A program made the position numbers and the translations under genes. This document shows positions 16,763 through 25,485 of a stretch of 64,000 nt of DNA, one piece after another. Each line of letters starts with the position of its first letter. Position 1 is the first letter of the stretch. The notes under the pieces are model-generated. The model had not been told where the DNA came from. It made no database searches and was given only the letters and a program-made list of their open reading frames with translations. The stretch spans positions 34,067-98,066 of the forward strand of contig CANQCS010000005.1 of assembly GCA_947589745.1 (NCBI GenBank), in the 5' to 3' direction. Source of the DNA: an uncultured Oscillospiraceae bacterium (GTDB lineage Bacteria; Bacillota; Clostridia; Oscillospirales; Oscillospiraceae).

Positions 16763-18057
16763 GTGTCCTTGAAGCCTCCTCCCTGAGAAGAATTGACGAT
16801 AAAGCTGTCCGGGTTCCGGGAGAACCGGGTCAGGCCGCTGGGCCATACCACGGTGTCCTCCGCGCCGGAGAGGACAAACGCCCGCAGGTCCGCTTTCCGC
16901 TCCACCTGCCGCCCCTCGTCCATGATGGGCAGGTCCTGGAAGTCGATGACCTCCTGGGCGATGAACCGCCGGGGCTGGGCCAGGATGGTGGCCTTCAGGT
17001 CCTCCAGCTGCTGGCTCGTCAGCTTGCTGCCGAACACCACGCCGTAGCCGCCGGCCTCCGCCACGTCCTTCACTACCAGGGAGCCGATGTGCTCCAGCAC
17101 GTACTTCCGGTCCTCCTCGTAGAAAGGCAGGTAGGTGGGGGCGTTGGAGAGGATGGGCTCCTCCCCCAGGTAGTAGCGGATCATTTTGGGGACAAAGTAG
17201 TAGATGCCCTTGTCGTCGGCCACGCCGTTGCCGAAGGCGTTCATCACCGCCACGTTCCCCGCCCGGTAGGCGGCCATCAGGTTGGGGATGCCGATGAGGG
17301 ACGAGGGCTCGAAGGTCAGGGGGTCCATGTACTCGTCGGACACCCGGCGGTAGACGGCGCCCACCCGCTGGTCCCCGCCGGTGGAGCGGTAGTAGAGGGC
17401 GCTGTCCCGGACGTACAGGTCCCCGGCCTCCGCCAGCACCGAGCCAGACTGCTCCGCCAGATAGGAGTGCTCGAAGTAGGCCGCGTTGTACCGGCCGGGG
17501 GTGAAGACCACGTTGATGCCGCCGGTGTTCACACTGTCCATGGTATGCCGCAGGAGCTGTCCGTAATTCCGGTTGTCCACCACGCTGTTCTGCCGGAAGG
17601 TCTCCGGGGAGCACCGGCGGCACAGGCCCCGGGCGATGTAGGGGTAGGACGCGCCGGAGGGGATGCGCAGGTTGTCCTCCAGGATGTACCACACGCCGTC
17701 CTTGCCCTTCACCAGGTCGATGCCGGAGATGTGGCTGTATACGCCCTTCACCGGCGCGATGCCCTCACACTGGGGCAGATAGCCGGGGGAGCGGTAGACG
17801 AAGTCCTCCGGCACCACGCCCTCCGCGATGATGCGCTTCTCTCCGTACACGTCCCGCAGGAACAGGTTCAGGGCCCGCACCCGCTGGATCAGCCCCCGCT
17901 CCAGCGGGGCCCACTCCTGGGCAGTGATGATGCGGGGGATCGTGTCAAAGGGGAAGAGCCGCTCATGGAATTCGCCGTTCTTATAAATGCCGAACTTGAC
18001 GCCGTAGCGCGCCAGCTGCTGGTTGATCTGTCTCTCATGCTGGATCAATGCGTTCAT
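16744..18057 (-). CDS. Circularly permuted ATP-grasp amidoligase-like protein
   Basis: This 437-aa protein of the CP-ATP-grasp type 1 family (DUF404/DUF407) has N-terminal RLFPFDTIPRIITAQEWAPL, then VYSHISGIDLVKGKDGVWYI, LEDNLRIPSGASYPY and the late ATP-grasp elements SLVVKDVAEAGGYGVVFG and RADLRAF-like KADLRAFVLSG. Comparative genomics links the family to ATP-dependent amide bond formation on small molecules or peptides, but no substrate is established. The ATG at 18057 follows GGGAGG. It heads the cluster and is preceded by a promoter and a terminator-like leader hairpin. Confidence 0.93.
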   Translation of the reverse strand: MNALIQHERQINQQLARYGVKFGIYKNGEFHERLFPFDTIPRIITAQEWAPLERGLIQRVRALNLFLRDVYGEKRIIAEGVVPEDFVYRSPGYLPQCEGIAPVKGVYSHISGIDLVKGKDGVWYILEDNLRIPSGASYPYIARGLCRRCSPETFRQNSVVDNRNYGQLLRHTMDSVNTGGINVVFTPGRYNAAYFEHSYLAEQSGSVLAEAGDLYVRDSALYYRSTGGDQRVGAVYRRVSDEYMDPLTFEPSSLIGIPNLMAAYRAGNVAVMNAFGNGVADDKGIYYFVPKMIRYYLGEEPILSNAPTYLPFYEEDRKYVLEHIGSLVVKDVAEAGGYGVVFGSKLTSQQLEDLKATILAQPRRFIAQEVIDFQDLPIMDEGRQVERKADLRAFVLSGAEDTVVWPSGLTRFSRNPDSFIVNSSQGGGFKDTWVLSH

Positions 18058-18076
18058 GACTTCCACCCTCCCTTGT

Positions 18077-18126
18077 AAAAAAGCATGGCAACAGCACCTT
18101 TTCCGGCGCCGTTGCCCCGCTTTTTG
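18077..18126 (-). terminator. Leader hairpin with terminator form before the ATP-grasp cluster
   Basis: On the minus strand GGCAACGGCGCC pairs over 12 bp (with G-U) with GGTGCTGTTGCC, flanked by AAAAAGC and GCTTTTTT. It fills almost the whole 5' leader between the predicted transcription start (about 18128) and the ribosome binding site, so it is either an attenuator or a 5' stabilising stem. Confidence 0.75.
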
Positions 18127-18134
18127 ATAAAATT

Positions 18135-18163
18135 ATTATAAGCTTGCCCGGGAAACGCGTCAA
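18135..18163 (-). promoter_or_regulatory. Promoter of the ATP-grasp cluster
   Basis: TTGACG, a 17-bp spacer and TATAAT on the minus strand, about 77 bp upstream of the ATP-grasp start codon. Confidence 0.85.
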
Positions 18164-18367
18164 GAAAAAACGAACCGGACGGGGAAGAATATCTCTAATG
18201 ACGAACATCCGCAGAATCTGTCCCTCTCTTTTTGTGCGCTATCACCGGCCTTTTCCCTATATCCGGTATGGTTACATGACAGCGTCTCATAGCATGTTCC
18301 GTCTCTCCCGCCCTGCCGCCGAACCGGGCGGGGAAACAATAAATTGGCAGGAACCCCACAAAAACTG

Positions 18368-18396
18368 TTGCTTTCCTCGCCCGTTTGCAATATAAT
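18368..18396 (+). promoter_or_regulatory. Promoter of the araD/transketolase operon
   Basis: TTGCTT, a 17-bp spacer and TATAAT, leaving a leader of about 110 nt. The rest of the 458-bp gap between the divergent operons (18164-18367) shows no gene I can support. Confidence 0.75.
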
Positions 18397-18515
18397 GAAA
18401 GTCAGAGTTTGGAACTGCACCGTGCATCAAGGATCGAAACATTCCGGCCCGGACCGTATGGCAGAGACCGGCGGGTCCGTTGCACAGGCGGTCATGGGAG
18501 AAGGGAGACGCAAGC

Positions 18516-19217
18516 ATGCTGGAAGAACTGAAGCAGAAGGTCTACGAGGCGAACATGGAGCTGCCCCGGCGAAACCTGGTGACCTACACCTGGGGCAACG
18601 TCAGCGGCATTGACCGGGAGAAAGGGCTCTTCGTCATCAAGCCCTCCGGGGTGGAGTACGAGGAGCTGAAGCCGGAGGACCTGGTGGTCATGGACCTGGC
18701 GGGCAACAAAGTGGAGGGCGACATGAACCCCTCCTCCGACACAAAGACCCACCTGATCCTCTACAACGCCTTTCCGGCAATCGGCGGCATCGTCCACACC
18801 CACAGCCCCTACGCCGTGGCCTGGGCCCAGGGCGGCCGGGACATCCCCGCTTACGGCACCACCCACGCCGACTACTTCTACGGCCCCGTCCCCTGCGCCC
18901 GCAACCTGACGCCGGAGGAGATCGAGGCGGACTATGAGACCAACACCGGCCATGTGATCGTGGAGACCTTCCGCGGGCGGGGCATCGACCCCATGCACGT
19001 GCCCGCCGTGATTTGCCGGAACCACGGGCCCTTCACCTGGGGCAAGGACGCCGCCCAGGCGGTGTACCACTCCGTGGTGCTGGAGGAGGTGGCCAAAATG
19101 TCCATCTTCACCGAGCTGGTGAACCCCAAGGCCGGTCCCGCCCCCCAGTGCATCCAGGACAAGCACTTTATGCGCAAGCACGGTCCCAACGCCTACTACG
19201 GCCAAGCAAAAAAATAA
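18516..19217 (+). CDS. araD: L-ribulose-5-phosphate 4-epimerase / class II aldolase
   Basis: This 233-aa protein matches AraD: TYTWGNVSGIDREKGLFVIK, KPSGVEYEELKPEDLVV, zinc ligands in GIVHTHSPYAVAWAQ and ICRNHGPFTWG, and the acid pair in TTHADYFYGPVPC. It interconverts L-ribulose-5-phosphate and D-xylulose-5-phosphate; a relative acting on another sugar phosphate cannot be excluded. It is followed 12 bp later by the split transketolase, a sensible partner because transketolase consumes xylulose-5-phosphate. The true start (18516) follows GGGAGA; the track begins 12 codons early. Confidence 0.9.
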   Translation: MLEELKQKVYEANMELPRRNLVTYTWGNVSGIDREKGLFVIKPSGVEYEELKPEDLVVMDLAGNKVEGDMNPSSDTKTHLILYNAFPAIGGIVHTHSPYAVAWAQGGRDIPAYGTTHADYFYGPVPCARNLTPEEIEADYETNTGHVIVETFRGRGIDPMHVPAVICRNHGPFTWGKDAAQAVYHSVVLEEVAKMSIFTELVNPKAGPAPQCIQDKHFMRKHGPNAYYGQAKK

Positions 19218-19229
19218 GGAGGAATCCGG

Positions 19230-20081
19230 ATGACTTCTGCGGAAAAGAAACAACTCGCCCTCACCGCCGTCGCCGTGCGGGAAGGTATTCTGACCAGCAC
19301 CCACGGCGCCAAGGCGGGACACCCCGGCGGCAGCCTCTCCGCCGCCGACATGTTCACGTACCTGTACTTCAAAGAGATGCGCATTGACCCCAAGAACCCC
19401 AAGTGGGAGGACCGGGACCGCTTCGTCCTCTCCAAGGGGCATACCGCCCCCGGCCTGTACTCCGTGCTGGCCCAGCGGGGCTTCTTCCCCGTGGAGGATC
19501 TGCCCACCCTGCGGCACATCGACTCCTATCTCCAGGGCCACCCCAACATGAACCTGGTCCCCGGCGTGGACATGTCCACCGGCTCCCTGGGCCAGGGCGT
19601 GTCCGTGGCCGCCGGCATGGCCAAGGGCGCCAAGTACCTGGGCAAGGACATCAACGTCTACACCCTGCTGGGCGACGGCGAGCTGGCCGAGGGCCAGGTG
19701 TGGGAGGCGGCTATGTTCTCCGCCCACTACAAGCTGGACAACCTGTGCATGATCATCGACCTCAACGGCCTGCAGATCGACGGCCCCACCAAGGAGGTCA
19801 TGAACTCCGCCCCGGTGGACGCCAAGTATGAGGCCTTCAACTGCAACGTCATCCAGATCGACGGCCACGACTTTGACCAGATGGAGGCCGCCTTTGCCCA
19901 GTTCCACGCCAACAAGGGCTCCGGCAAGCCCACGGTGATCATTATGCACACCCTGAAGGGCAAGGGCGTGTCCTACATGGAGGGCCAGGTAGGCTGGCAC
20001 GGCAAGGCGCCCAACGATGAGGAATACGCCCGGGGGATGGCTGACCTGGCCGCCATCCGCGCGGCACTGGAGGTGCAATGA
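19230..20081 (+). CDS. Transketolase, N-terminal (TPP-binding) subunit
   Basis: This 283-aa half-transketolase has AKAGHPGGSLSAADMFTYLY and the TPP/metal motif LLGDGELAEGQVWEAAMFS with the later NLCMIIDLNGLQIDG. Together with the next gene it forms a split transketolase of the pentose phosphate pathway, common in Clostridia and archaea. The ribosome binding site is AAGGAGG. The stop overlaps the next start by 3 bp, giving coupled translation of the two subunits. Confidence 0.95.
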   Translation: MTSAEKKQLALTAVAVREGILTSTHGAKAGHPGGSLSAADMFTYLYFKEMRIDPKNPKWEDRDRFVLSKGHTAPGLYSVLAQRGFFPVEDLPTLRHIDSYLQGHPNMNLVPGVDMSTGSLGQGVSVAAGMAKGAKYLGKDINVYTLLGDGELAEGQVWEAAMFSAHYKLDNLCMIIDLNGLQIDGPTKEVMNSAPVDAKYEAFNCNVIQIDGHDFDQMEAAFAQFHANKGSGKPTVIIMHTLKGKGVSYMEGQVGWHGKAPNDEEYARGMADLAAIRAALEVQ

Positions 20082-21022
20082 TGAGCGAGATCAAGAAAGT
20101 CGCCACCCGCGAGAGCTACGGCAAGGCCCTGGCGGAACTGGGCGCCCGCGTGGACAACCTGGTGGTCCTGGACGCGGACCTGGCCAACGCCACCAAGACC
20201 GATATCTTCAAGAAGGCGTTTCCCGAGCGCCACTTCGACTGCGGCATCGCCGAGGCCAACATGATGTGCGTGGCCGGGGGCCTGTCCACCATGGGCATCG
20301 TGCCCTTCGTGTCCAGCTTCGCCATGTTTGCGGCGGGGCGGGCCTTTGAGCAGGTGCGGAACACCATCGGCTACCCTCATCTGAACGTGAAGATCGGCGC
20401 CACCCACGGCGGTATCTCCGTGGGCGAGGACGGCGCGTCCCACCAGTGCTGCGAGGACTTCGCCCTGATGCGGAGCATCCCCGGCATGACCATCATGTCA
20501 CCCGCCGACGGCGTGGAGGCCCGGGCCATGGTGATGGCGGCCTATGAGATGCAGGGCCCCGTGTACCTGCGGTTCAGCCGGTTCGCCACCCCGGTGTTCC
20601 ACAGCGAGGACTTCCAGTTCCAGATCGGCAAGGGTGAGCTGGTCCAGGACGGCGGCGACGTGGCCATCATCGCCAACGGCATCCTGGTCCCCGAGGCCAT
20701 CGAGGCCGGGAAGGCCCTGGCGGCGGAGGGCATCTCCGCCCGGGTCATCAACATGGCCACCATCAAGCCCCTGGACGGGGAGATCGTGCTGAAGGCCGCC
20801 AAGGAGTGCGGCAGGATCGTCACCGTGGAAGAGCACAGCATCATCGGCGGCCTGGGCGAGGCGGTGTGCAGCTTCCTGGCGGAGAACTGCCCGGTGCCCG
20901 TGAAGCGCATCGGCGTCAACGACGAGTTCGGCCACTCCGGCCCCGCCGGCGCGCTGCTGAAAGCCTTTGGGCTCTGCGCGGACAATATCGCCGCTCAGGC
21001 GAAGGCGCTGCTGAACAAGTGA
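20078..21022 (+). CDS. Transketolase, C-terminal subunit
   Basis: This 314-aa protein has the pyrimidine-binding domain (FDCGIAEANMMCVAGGLSTM, with the catalytic Glu in the GIAEANM segment; ATHGGISVGEDGASHQCCED) and the C-terminal transketolase domain (IVTVEEHSIIGGLGEAVCSF). It pairs with the preceding N-terminal subunit to give one active enzyme. The two ATG codons at 20078 and 20081 are both possible starts; GGAGGTG lies just before. Confidence 0.95.
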   Translation: MMSEIKKVATRESYGKALAELGARVDNLVVLDADLANATKTDIFKKAFPERHFDCGIAEANMMCVAGGLSTMGIVPFVSSFAMFAAGRAFEQVRNTIGYPHLNVKIGATHGGISVGEDGASHQCCEDFALMRSIPGMTIMSPADGVEARAMVMAAYEMQGPVYLRFSRFATPVFHSEDFQFQIGKGELVQDGGDVAIIANGILVPEAIEAGKALAAEGISARVINMATIKPLDGEIVLKAAKECGRIVTVEEHSIIGGLGEAVCSFLAENCPVPVKRIGVNDEFGHSGPAGALLKAFGLCADNIAAQAKALLNK

Positions 21023-21046
21023 TTTTGACCGCATATCTGTGCGGAC

Positions 21047-21084
21047 GGAGGAGAGGCGCCTGTGAGGCGTCTCTCCTCTTTTTG
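21047..21084 (+). terminator. Terminator of the araD/transketolase operon
   Basis: GGAGGAGAGGCGCC pairs with AGGCGTCTCTCCTC and is followed by TTTTT. Confidence 0.9.
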
Positions 21085-21100
21085 CGCTGAGCGCAACAAA

Positions 21101-21142
21101 AGGACCTGTATCCAAAACCATTCGTTTTCGGATACAGGTCCT
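21101..21142 (-). terminator. Terminator of the opp operon
   Basis: AGGACCTGTATCC pairs with GGATACAGGTCCT; on the minus strand the stem is followed by TTTTGTT. Confidence 0.85.
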
Positions 21143-21165
21143 AATTTGCTTTTTGCGGGTTCTCT

Positions 21166-22422
21166 CTATGGTCTGAGCGCTACGGTGTAGCCGCTGGCGA
21201 CGTCTGTCAGGACCAGCTCCGGGTCCGTGTGGCAGATCGTACTGCCCTCCGGCCAGACCGCGTAGATCCCGCCGTCCGCCAGAGCGGACAGCGTTTCTGT
21301 CTCCAGCGTGTCCGCGATGTAGAGGGGGATCATCCGCAGCAGCGTCTCAGCGCAGCCCGCCGAATCGGAATAGCACACCAGGCTGTCCGCCGCGCTCCGG
21401 CACAGGCCGTCCGCAGTGTCCAGATAGGGGGTGCGGACCTCGCCGCTGGCGAGCTGGTAGTAGTACCGCCGGTCCTGGCCGCTCAGGGGATAGCTCCGCA
21501 GAGAGACGATGCTCCTGGGGCCGCCATACTGCATCACCGCGGCGGAGATGGTTCCGCTGTCCGTCCGGCCGTAGAGGTTCAGTCCGTAGGACACCTCCCG
21601 GCTGTCCAGGTTTCGGATGAAGCCGTCCACGCTGGAGAGAGAGCCGCGGGTGTAGCCCTGCTCCGTCAGGACCTCCGCCAGATAGTCCACGATGAAGGCG
21701 TTGGTCAGCCAGTAGAAGTCCACGAAGCGGTCGAACTCGTTGGCCTCCGCGTAGGCCAGGTACTCCTCCGACACCTTCAGCCGCACCTGCCCCTCCCCCA
21801 GCAGCTCCACGTCCACGCTGGCCGGGTCCCGGGCAAAGGCGGCCACCTCGGCGTGGAACGCCGCCGCCTGGGGGTTCACAAAGGGGTCGAAGTCCTGGGT
21901 CTGCCAGTCCTCCTCACAGAGGAACAGGTCGTCGTAGATCTCGTACACCGGCCCCAGGTACACGGACCGGTCGCCGTAGCGCCCGATCAGCTCGAACGCC
22001 TCGTAGAGCGGCTCGTCCACTGTCAGCACCTCATTGGGGTGCTGATTCAGCGTCCAGACGTTGGTGACGCCCTCAAAGCCCTCGCTGCTGTTGAACAGCC
22101 GGTAGGCGGTCTCCGCGGCCTGGGTGTAGATTGGCGTCAGGGCCCGGCTCTCCGCCGTGGCGGATGCCTCACCCGCCCCCAGCTCATAGAGGAACTGGAA
22201 GTCCCCGGCGCAACTGGGCGTCTGACTGTTGGCCTGGATGGTCTGCCACCCTGCCTCCTGGCCCAGGAAGGTGGTGAAAGCGTAGGTCAGCGCCGCCGCG
22301 CCCACGATCAGAAATACCACAGCCGCAACGATCCTGAGTTTATAGTTCTCCCAGGACAGCTCGATCCGCTCTACCGGCGGCAGATGGGGCAGGTCGCGGT
22401 TGTCTCTCGCAGTCCGGCCCAA
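21166..22422 (-). CDS. Membrane-anchored protein at the end of the opp operon, possibly ApbE-like
   Basis: This 418-aa protein has one membrane helix (about residues 29-53) and a large extracytoplasmic domain. Segments such as FIVDYLAEVLTEQGYTRGSL and the late LLRMIPLYIADTLETETLSA recall the ApbE fold (FAD:protein FMN transferase), but the usual catalytic and flavin-binding residues are not evident. I treat the resemblance as weak. The apparent start is TTG, one base after the oppF stop, implying coupling to the transporter; it may be an accessory subunit. Confidence 0.6.
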   Translation of the reverse strand: MGRTARDNRDLPHLPPVERIELSWENYKLRIVAAVVFLIVGAAALTYAFTTFLGQEAGWQTIQANSQTPSCAGDFQFLYELGAGEASATAESRALTPIYTQAAETAYRLFNSSEGFEGVTNVWTLNQHPNEVLTVDEPLYEAFELIGRYGDRSVYLGPVYEIYDDLFLCEEDWQTQDFDPFVNPQAAAFHAEVAAFARDPASVDVELLGEGQVRLKVSEEYLAYAEANEFDRFVDFYWLTNAFIVDYLAEVLTEQGYTRGSLSSVDGFIRNLDSREVSYGLNLYGRTDSGTISAAVMQYGGPRSIVSLRSYPLSGQDRRYYYQLASGEVRTPYLDTADGLCRSAADSLVCYSDSAGCAETLLRMIPLYIADTLETETLSALADGGIYAVWPEGSTICHTDPELVLTDVASGYTVALRP

Positions 22423-22423
22423 G

Positions 22424-23710
22424 CTACACCACTGCCAGTATCAGCAGCAACAGGAAGATGACCAGGATCACGCCGATGGCAATGAATCCGGCGATGGCTC
22501 CCTTCTTGCAGGCCTTGTAGTTTCGGTAGTGCAGGTGCTTCTTGAAGAGCATCGCGGCGATGATGCCGATGATGGGCAGGAAGAAGGACAGCACAGAGTA
22601 CCAGATGCTGCCGGTGTCGTGGACCGGGGCGGCCAGGAACTGGGACTCGGCGTTGACATCCTCCGCCGCCTCCGGGGTCTCGGGGATCTCGCCCTGGGTG
22701 ATGGTGATGGCCTTGACGGGGATGCCCCGCTCGCGGAGGGCCTTGTACTCCTCAATCTCCTTCTTGTTGCCGTAGACCCAGTGGTCGTGGCCGATGTTGA
22801 CGAACTCCGGCTTGTCCACGCTGTAGTCGTGGATGGAGGGGTCGTAGGTGTACAGGATCTTGTGCTTCTCCAGCTTGGGGTCGGGGATGGGGATGGCGGA
22901 AATCAGCGAGTGGGTATAGGGGTGCAGGGGGAAGTCGAACAGCTCCTGGGAGCTGGCCACCTCCACGATGCGGCCCTTGTAGATGACGCCGATGCGGTCG
23001 GAGATGAACCGGACCACGCTCAGGTCGTGGGCGATGAAGAGATAGGTCAGGTGCTTCTCCTGCTGGAACTTCTTCATCAGGTTCAGCACCTGGGCGCGGA
23101 CAGATACGTCCAGAGCGGAGATGGGCTCGTCGGCCACCACCAACTCCGGCTCCATGACCATGGCCCGGGCGATGCCGATACGCTGGCGCTGGCCGCCGGA
23201 GAACTCGTGGGGATAACGGGTCAGGTGCTCCGGCAGCAGGCCCACGGCGTTGATCATGTTCTCCACCTTCTGGACGCGGTCAGCCTCGTTCTCAAAGAGA
23301 TGGAAGTTGTACAGGCCCTCGGAGATGATGTAGTCCACCGTGGCGCGCTCGTTCAGGGAGGCGGCAGGGTCCTGGAAGACCATCTGCACATTGCGGATGA
23401 CCTCCCGGTCCAGGGCGTGGGAGATCTTGCCGGAGATGCGTTCGCCCTTGTAGTCGATCTCGCCGGCGGCCAGGGGGTTGACGCGGATGACGGCGCGGCC
23501 GATGGTGGTCTTGCCGGAGCCGGACTCACCCACCAGGGAGAAGGTCTCGCCCCGGTAGATGTCGAAGGACGCGTCGGTGACGGCGCGGACGGCGTTGTCG
23601 CCCTTGCCGAAGGTGATGTCGATATGTTTGATGGACAGCAGCACTTCCCTGCCGTTCTCATCCACCGGGCACGGCGCGGCGGCCAAGCCCTTCTTCAGAT
23701 CAATAGCCAT
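22424..23710 (-). CDS. oppF: Oligopeptide ABC transporter ATPase OppF with membrane tail
   Basis: This 428-aa protein has Walker A ([14 protein letters not shown]), Q-loop ([10 protein letters not shown]), signature ([14 protein letters not shown]) and Walker B ([14 protein letters not shown]). The oligopeptide-transporter C-terminal domain follows at about 260-340. Unlike standard OppF (about 310-330 aa), it continues with two hydrophobic helices (about residues 368-388 and 403-428) that should anchor it in the membrane. It energises peptide import with OppD. It lies 5 bp after oppD. Confidence 0.9.
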   Translation of the reverse strand: MAIDLKKGLAAAPCPVDENGREVLLSIKHIDITFGKGDNAVRAVTDASFDIYRGETFSLVGESGSGKTTIGRAVIRVNPLAAGEIDYKGERISGKISHALDREVIRNVQMVFQDPAASLNERATVDYIISEGLYNFHLFENEADRVQKVENMINAVGLLPEHLTRYPHEFSGGQRQRIGIARAMVMEPELVVADEPISALDVSVRAQVLNLMKKFQQEKHLTYLFIAHDLSVVRFISDRIGVIYKGRIVEVASSQELFDFPLHPYTHSLISAIPIPDPKLEKHKILYTYDPSIHDYSVDKPEFVNIGHDHWVYGNKKEIEEYKALRERGIPVKAITITQGEIPETPEAAEDVNAESQFLAAPVHDTGSIWYSVLSFFLPIIGIIAAMLFKKHLHYRNYKACKKGAIAGFIAIGVILVIFLLLLILAVV

Positions 23711-23715
23711 GCCCT

Positions 23716-25473
23716 TTACACCTCCTCAATATTGAACGCACGGACCAGCTTCTCATGGATATCGTGGATCCCCTCGGGTTTGTCGATCTTGGGGGCACGG
23801 GGGTCCAGCAGCCAGGTCTTGGCGAAGTGGGTCTCGCTGACCTGGAACATGGGGGGCTCCTCCATGGTGTCGATCTTCAGGCAGAACGGGTTACGGGGGG
23901 CAAAGGGATCGCCCACGATCTTGTTGTAGAGGGAGGGCGGCGTACCGGTGATGGAGTACAGCTTATCGCCCGCCTGGGCCAGCTGGGGCAGAGAGGACAG
24001 CAGCGCCCAGGTGTAGGGGTGCCGGGGATCGTAGAACACGTCCTCCACGGTGCCCAGCTCGATGATCTGGCCGGCGTACAGCACGGCCACGCGGTCGGCG
24101 ATGTTGGCCACCACGCCCAGGTCGTGGGTGATGAAGACGATGGTGTAGTTGAACTCCTTCTGCAGGTCCTTGATGAGCTTGAGGATCTGGGCCTGGATGG
24201 TCACGTCCAGGGCCGTGGTGGGCTCGTCGCAGATCAGGATCTTGGGCTGGCAGCTCAGGGCGATGGCGATGACGATGCGCTGGCGCATACCGCCGGAGTA
24301 CTGGAACGGGTAGTCGTCGAAGCGCTGCTCCGCCTTGGGGATGCCCACCTTGTGCATCAGCTCCAGCGCGCGGCGCCGGGCCTCCACCTCGGAGCAGCCC
24401 TGGTGCTTGATGATGATGGAGGTGATCTGCTTGCCGATGGTGATGATGGGGTTCAGGCTCGTCATGGGGTCCTGGAACACGGTGGCGATGCGGCGGCCGC
24501 GAATCTTGGTCCAGTCCTTGGGGTCCGTCACCTTGGTCAGATCCAGGACGCAGGTGCCGTGGAGCTTCTCCGCCGTCTCGTCCAGATAGCGGACGCGGAA
24601 GGTCACATCGCCAAACACCAGGTTACGCTGCTGGTCGTCGTCCAGGTCCACGCCCATCTGCATGGCCTTCTTCAGGGCGGCCAGCAGGCCGCGGGTCAGC
24701 TTCTCCTGCTTGCGCGGGCTGTGGCGGCCCACGGACAGGCAGATCTCCTTGGCCAGGATCTCGTTGCGGGCCCGGTCCTTGGCGGTGGCCTCGCCGGCGA
24801 TCTCCTTCTCATAGCGGGACTTGAGGATGGCCATCTTCTCGTCCCACTGCTTGTTGTAGGCGGTGTCGGCGGCGGCGGCGGCCTTGCGGGCCTTGGCCTC
24901 GGCCTCGTTGCGCTTCTCCAGGTCCTTAATCTGGGCGTCCAGCTGCTTGATCTGGTCGCCGGCGGCCTTGATCTTGTCCTTCTCCTTCTTGGGGTCGTAG
25001 GTCTGCTTGGCGTTGAAGAGGTCGGTGCGCTGGGCGGTCAGCTCCTTCACCGCCTTCTCGGCCTTCTCCTTCTCCTCCTCGCTGAGGCCGCCCCGCTCCC
25101 GCTTCTCGCTCTCCAGCTCCAGCATCTGCCGGTAGGTGGCGGCGCCGGGGATCAGCTTGGCGGACTCGTCCAGATCCTTCTTGGCCCAGTCCATGATCTT
25201 ATGGGCCTGGGCGTTGATGGCCACGGTGGTGTCCGCCAGCTCCTCGTCGTCAAAGACCAGGGAGCCCTCGCTGATGAAGCCGTTGGAATCCAGCATTCCG
25301 GCGAAGGTCTTGGTGAATACGGACTTGCCGGAGCCGGACTCGCCCACGATGGCGATGGACTCGCCCTCATAGATGTCCAGGGAGATGCCCCGGATGGCGG
25401 TCAGGATACGTCCGCGGACGCGGAATTTTACGTGCAGGTCCTTAACGGACAGCAGTACTTTTTTCTCTTCCAT
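23716..25473 (-). CDS. oppD: Oligopeptide ABC transporter ATPase OppD with coiled-coil insertion
   Basis: This 585-aa protein has Walker A ([11 protein letters not shown]) at about residue 44 but the Q-loop ([13 protein letters not shown]) only at about 332; in ordinary OppD the Q-loop is near residue 100. The extra 230 or so residues are Lys/Glu/Ala-rich and predicted coiled coil ([40 protein letters not shown]). Signature ([14 protein letters not shown]), Walker B ([12 protein letters not shown]) and the C-terminal domain are intact, so the ATPase should work. The insertion replaces the usual helical-domain entry and may contact the membrane subunits or a regulator. Confidence 0.92.
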   Translation of the reverse strand: MEEKKVLLSVKDLHVKFRVRGRILTAIRGISLDIYEGESIAIVGESGSGKSVFTKTFAGMLDSNGFISEGSLVFDDEELADTTVAINAQAHKIMDWAKKDLDESAKLIPGAATYRQMLELESEKRERGGLSEEEKEKAEKAVKELTAQRTDLFNAKQTYDPKKEKDKIKAAGDQIKQLDAQIKDLEKRNEAEAKARKAAAAADTAYNKQWDEKMAILKSRYEKEIAGEATAKDRARNEILAKEICLSVGRHSPRKQEKLTRGLLAALKKAMQMGVDLDDDQQRNLVFGDVTFRVRYLDETAEKLHGTCVLDLTKVTDPKDWTKIRGRRIATVFQDPMTSLNPIITIGKQITSIIIKHQGCSEVEARRRALELMHKVGIPKAEQRFDDYPFQYSGGMRQRIVIAIALSCQPKILICDEPTTALDVTIQAQILKLIKDLQKEFNYTIVFITHDLGVVANIADRVAVLYAGQIIELGTVEDVFYDPRHPYTWALLSSLPQLAQAGDKLYSITGTPPSLYNKIVGDPFAPRNPFCLKIDTMEEPPMFQVSETHFAKTWLLDPRAPKIDKPEGIHDIHEKLVRAFNIEEV

Positions 25474-25485
25474 GGCTGCCCCTCC

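Noticed and set aside
16091-17692. 533-aa reading of the alpha-E frame
   Set aside because: The first 310 codons overlap the ATP-grasp gene in a wrong frame; alpha-E begins at MGIVTLSKQNHLFW (16762).
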